In this document: positions 13,801 through 14,029 of the stretch, in pieces
Layout: every line of letters starts with the position of its first letter
Numbering within the stretch: position 1 is the stretch's first letter
Assembly (NCBI GenBank): GCA_023392475.1
Contig: JAEVZA010000099.1
Span: 1-14,029, forward strand
Source: Actinomycetes bacterium
GTDB taxonomy: Bacteria > Actinomycetota > Acidimicrobiia > Acidimicrobiales > Microtrichaceae
Direction: 5' to 3'
Length of the DNA stretch: 14,029 nt
Notes under the pieces: model-generated
What the model saw: the letters and a program-made list of their open reading frames with translations, nothing else
Databases searched by the model: none
What the model was told of the DNA's origin: nothing
Program-made: the position numbers and the translations under genes

Positions 13801-14029
13801 GCACACGGGACGGGACCGGCCGACCCGATCCGTCGGCGACCGCCGGGCAGTCGTCGCCGCCCGACCCGTGGCCGCCGTGGTCGTCGCCGGGTGCGTCGTC
13901 GCCACCGCCGCGGCCCGCGCGGTCGACCCCGCCGTGGTCGTCACCGCGGTCGCCGGACCCGTCGCGGCCCGGGCCGCTGTGGTCCTCGACGGCCACCACC
14001 GTGGTGCTCGGCACCGAGCGGTCCTCGCC
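13801..14029 (-). other. Gly/Asp/His-rich reading frame at right edge, possible gene end
   Basis: Read on the - strand from the edge, the frame gives STTVVAVEDHSGPG followed by repeats such as GDDHGG and HGSGGDD. This is the kind of low-complexity tail or linker seen in actinobacterial secreted or membrane-anchored proteins, with G/C at nearly every third position. The same frame has no stop before the TMEM175 gene, so either the real stop is lost to a frameshift or sequence error, or the frame is not coding. The + strand complement reads as a Val/Ala-rich stretch open to the edge, which I cannot exclude. A small hairpin, GCCGAC/GTCGGC (13819-13824 / 13832-13837), lies between it and TMEM175. 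Confidence 0.3.

Noticed and set aside
1..14029. CRISPR array, tRNA, rRNA, transposase or prophage genes
   Set aside because: No regularly spaced direct repeats, no cloverleaf or rRNA-like stretches, and no integrase or transposase motifs in any plausible frame.

Overview
The window is about 14 kb of very GC-rich DNA with strong G/C third-position codon bias, GTG starts in several genes and dense packing. The gene content (NDMA-dependent alcohol dehydrogenase, a bacterial P450, an LCM-type SAM methyltransferase, a short Rpf/transglycosylase-like secreted protein, a Tat-exported PF04185 phosphoesterase) points to a high-GC actinobacterium. An Acidimicrobiia-like lineage is possible, but that is inference. 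The G/C homopolymer tract at base 1 and the gene-fragment-like right end suggest that the window may be a whole contig.

Left (1-2653, + strand): ahpF followed 40 bp later by oxyR. This is a peroxide-defence pair: AhpF recharges the peroxidase AhpC, and OxyR senses peroxide through a conserved Cys pair. ahpC itself is not in the window. A 49-bp dyad repeat and a 16-bp palindrome separate oxyR from the convergent gene.

2766-6480 (- strand), transcribed right to left: a two-PAS sensor protein with no output domain, a cytochrome P450 18 bp after it in the same frame, and, after a 121-bp gap, a Tat-exported phospholipase C / acid phosphatase-like protein. A roughly 100-bp divergent promoter region with a dyad (6481-6576) separates this block from a small secreted lytic-transglycosylase/Rpf-like gene on the + strand (6577-7005).

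7110-9564 (+ strand): an NDMA-dependent (mycofactocin-type) zinc alcohol dehydrogenase and an MFS exporter. The exporter overlaps tail-to-tail with an aldehyde dehydrogenase on the - strand (9550-11007). The two dehydrogenases could oxidise an alcohol to an acid in sequence, but they are not one operon. A perfect 15-bp inverted repeat lies just upstream of the aldehyde dehydrogenase start, and the second copy of the 49-bp repeat lies further upstream, inverted relative to the first.

11288-13788 (- strand): a TMEM175/DUF1211-type membrane protein, an LCM-family (TIGR00027-like) methyltransferase and a DMT/EamA transporter. The last two overlap by 17 bp. The final 241 bp hold no confident gene, only a Gly/Asp/His-rich reading frame on the - strand.

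Most of the window is ordinary core and accessory metabolism. I see no clear undescribed multi-gene system. The items most worth a second look are the duplicated 49-bp dyad element, the large operator-like inverted repeat before the aldehyde dehydrogenase, and the output-less PAS protein joined in frame across one TGA codon to a P450.
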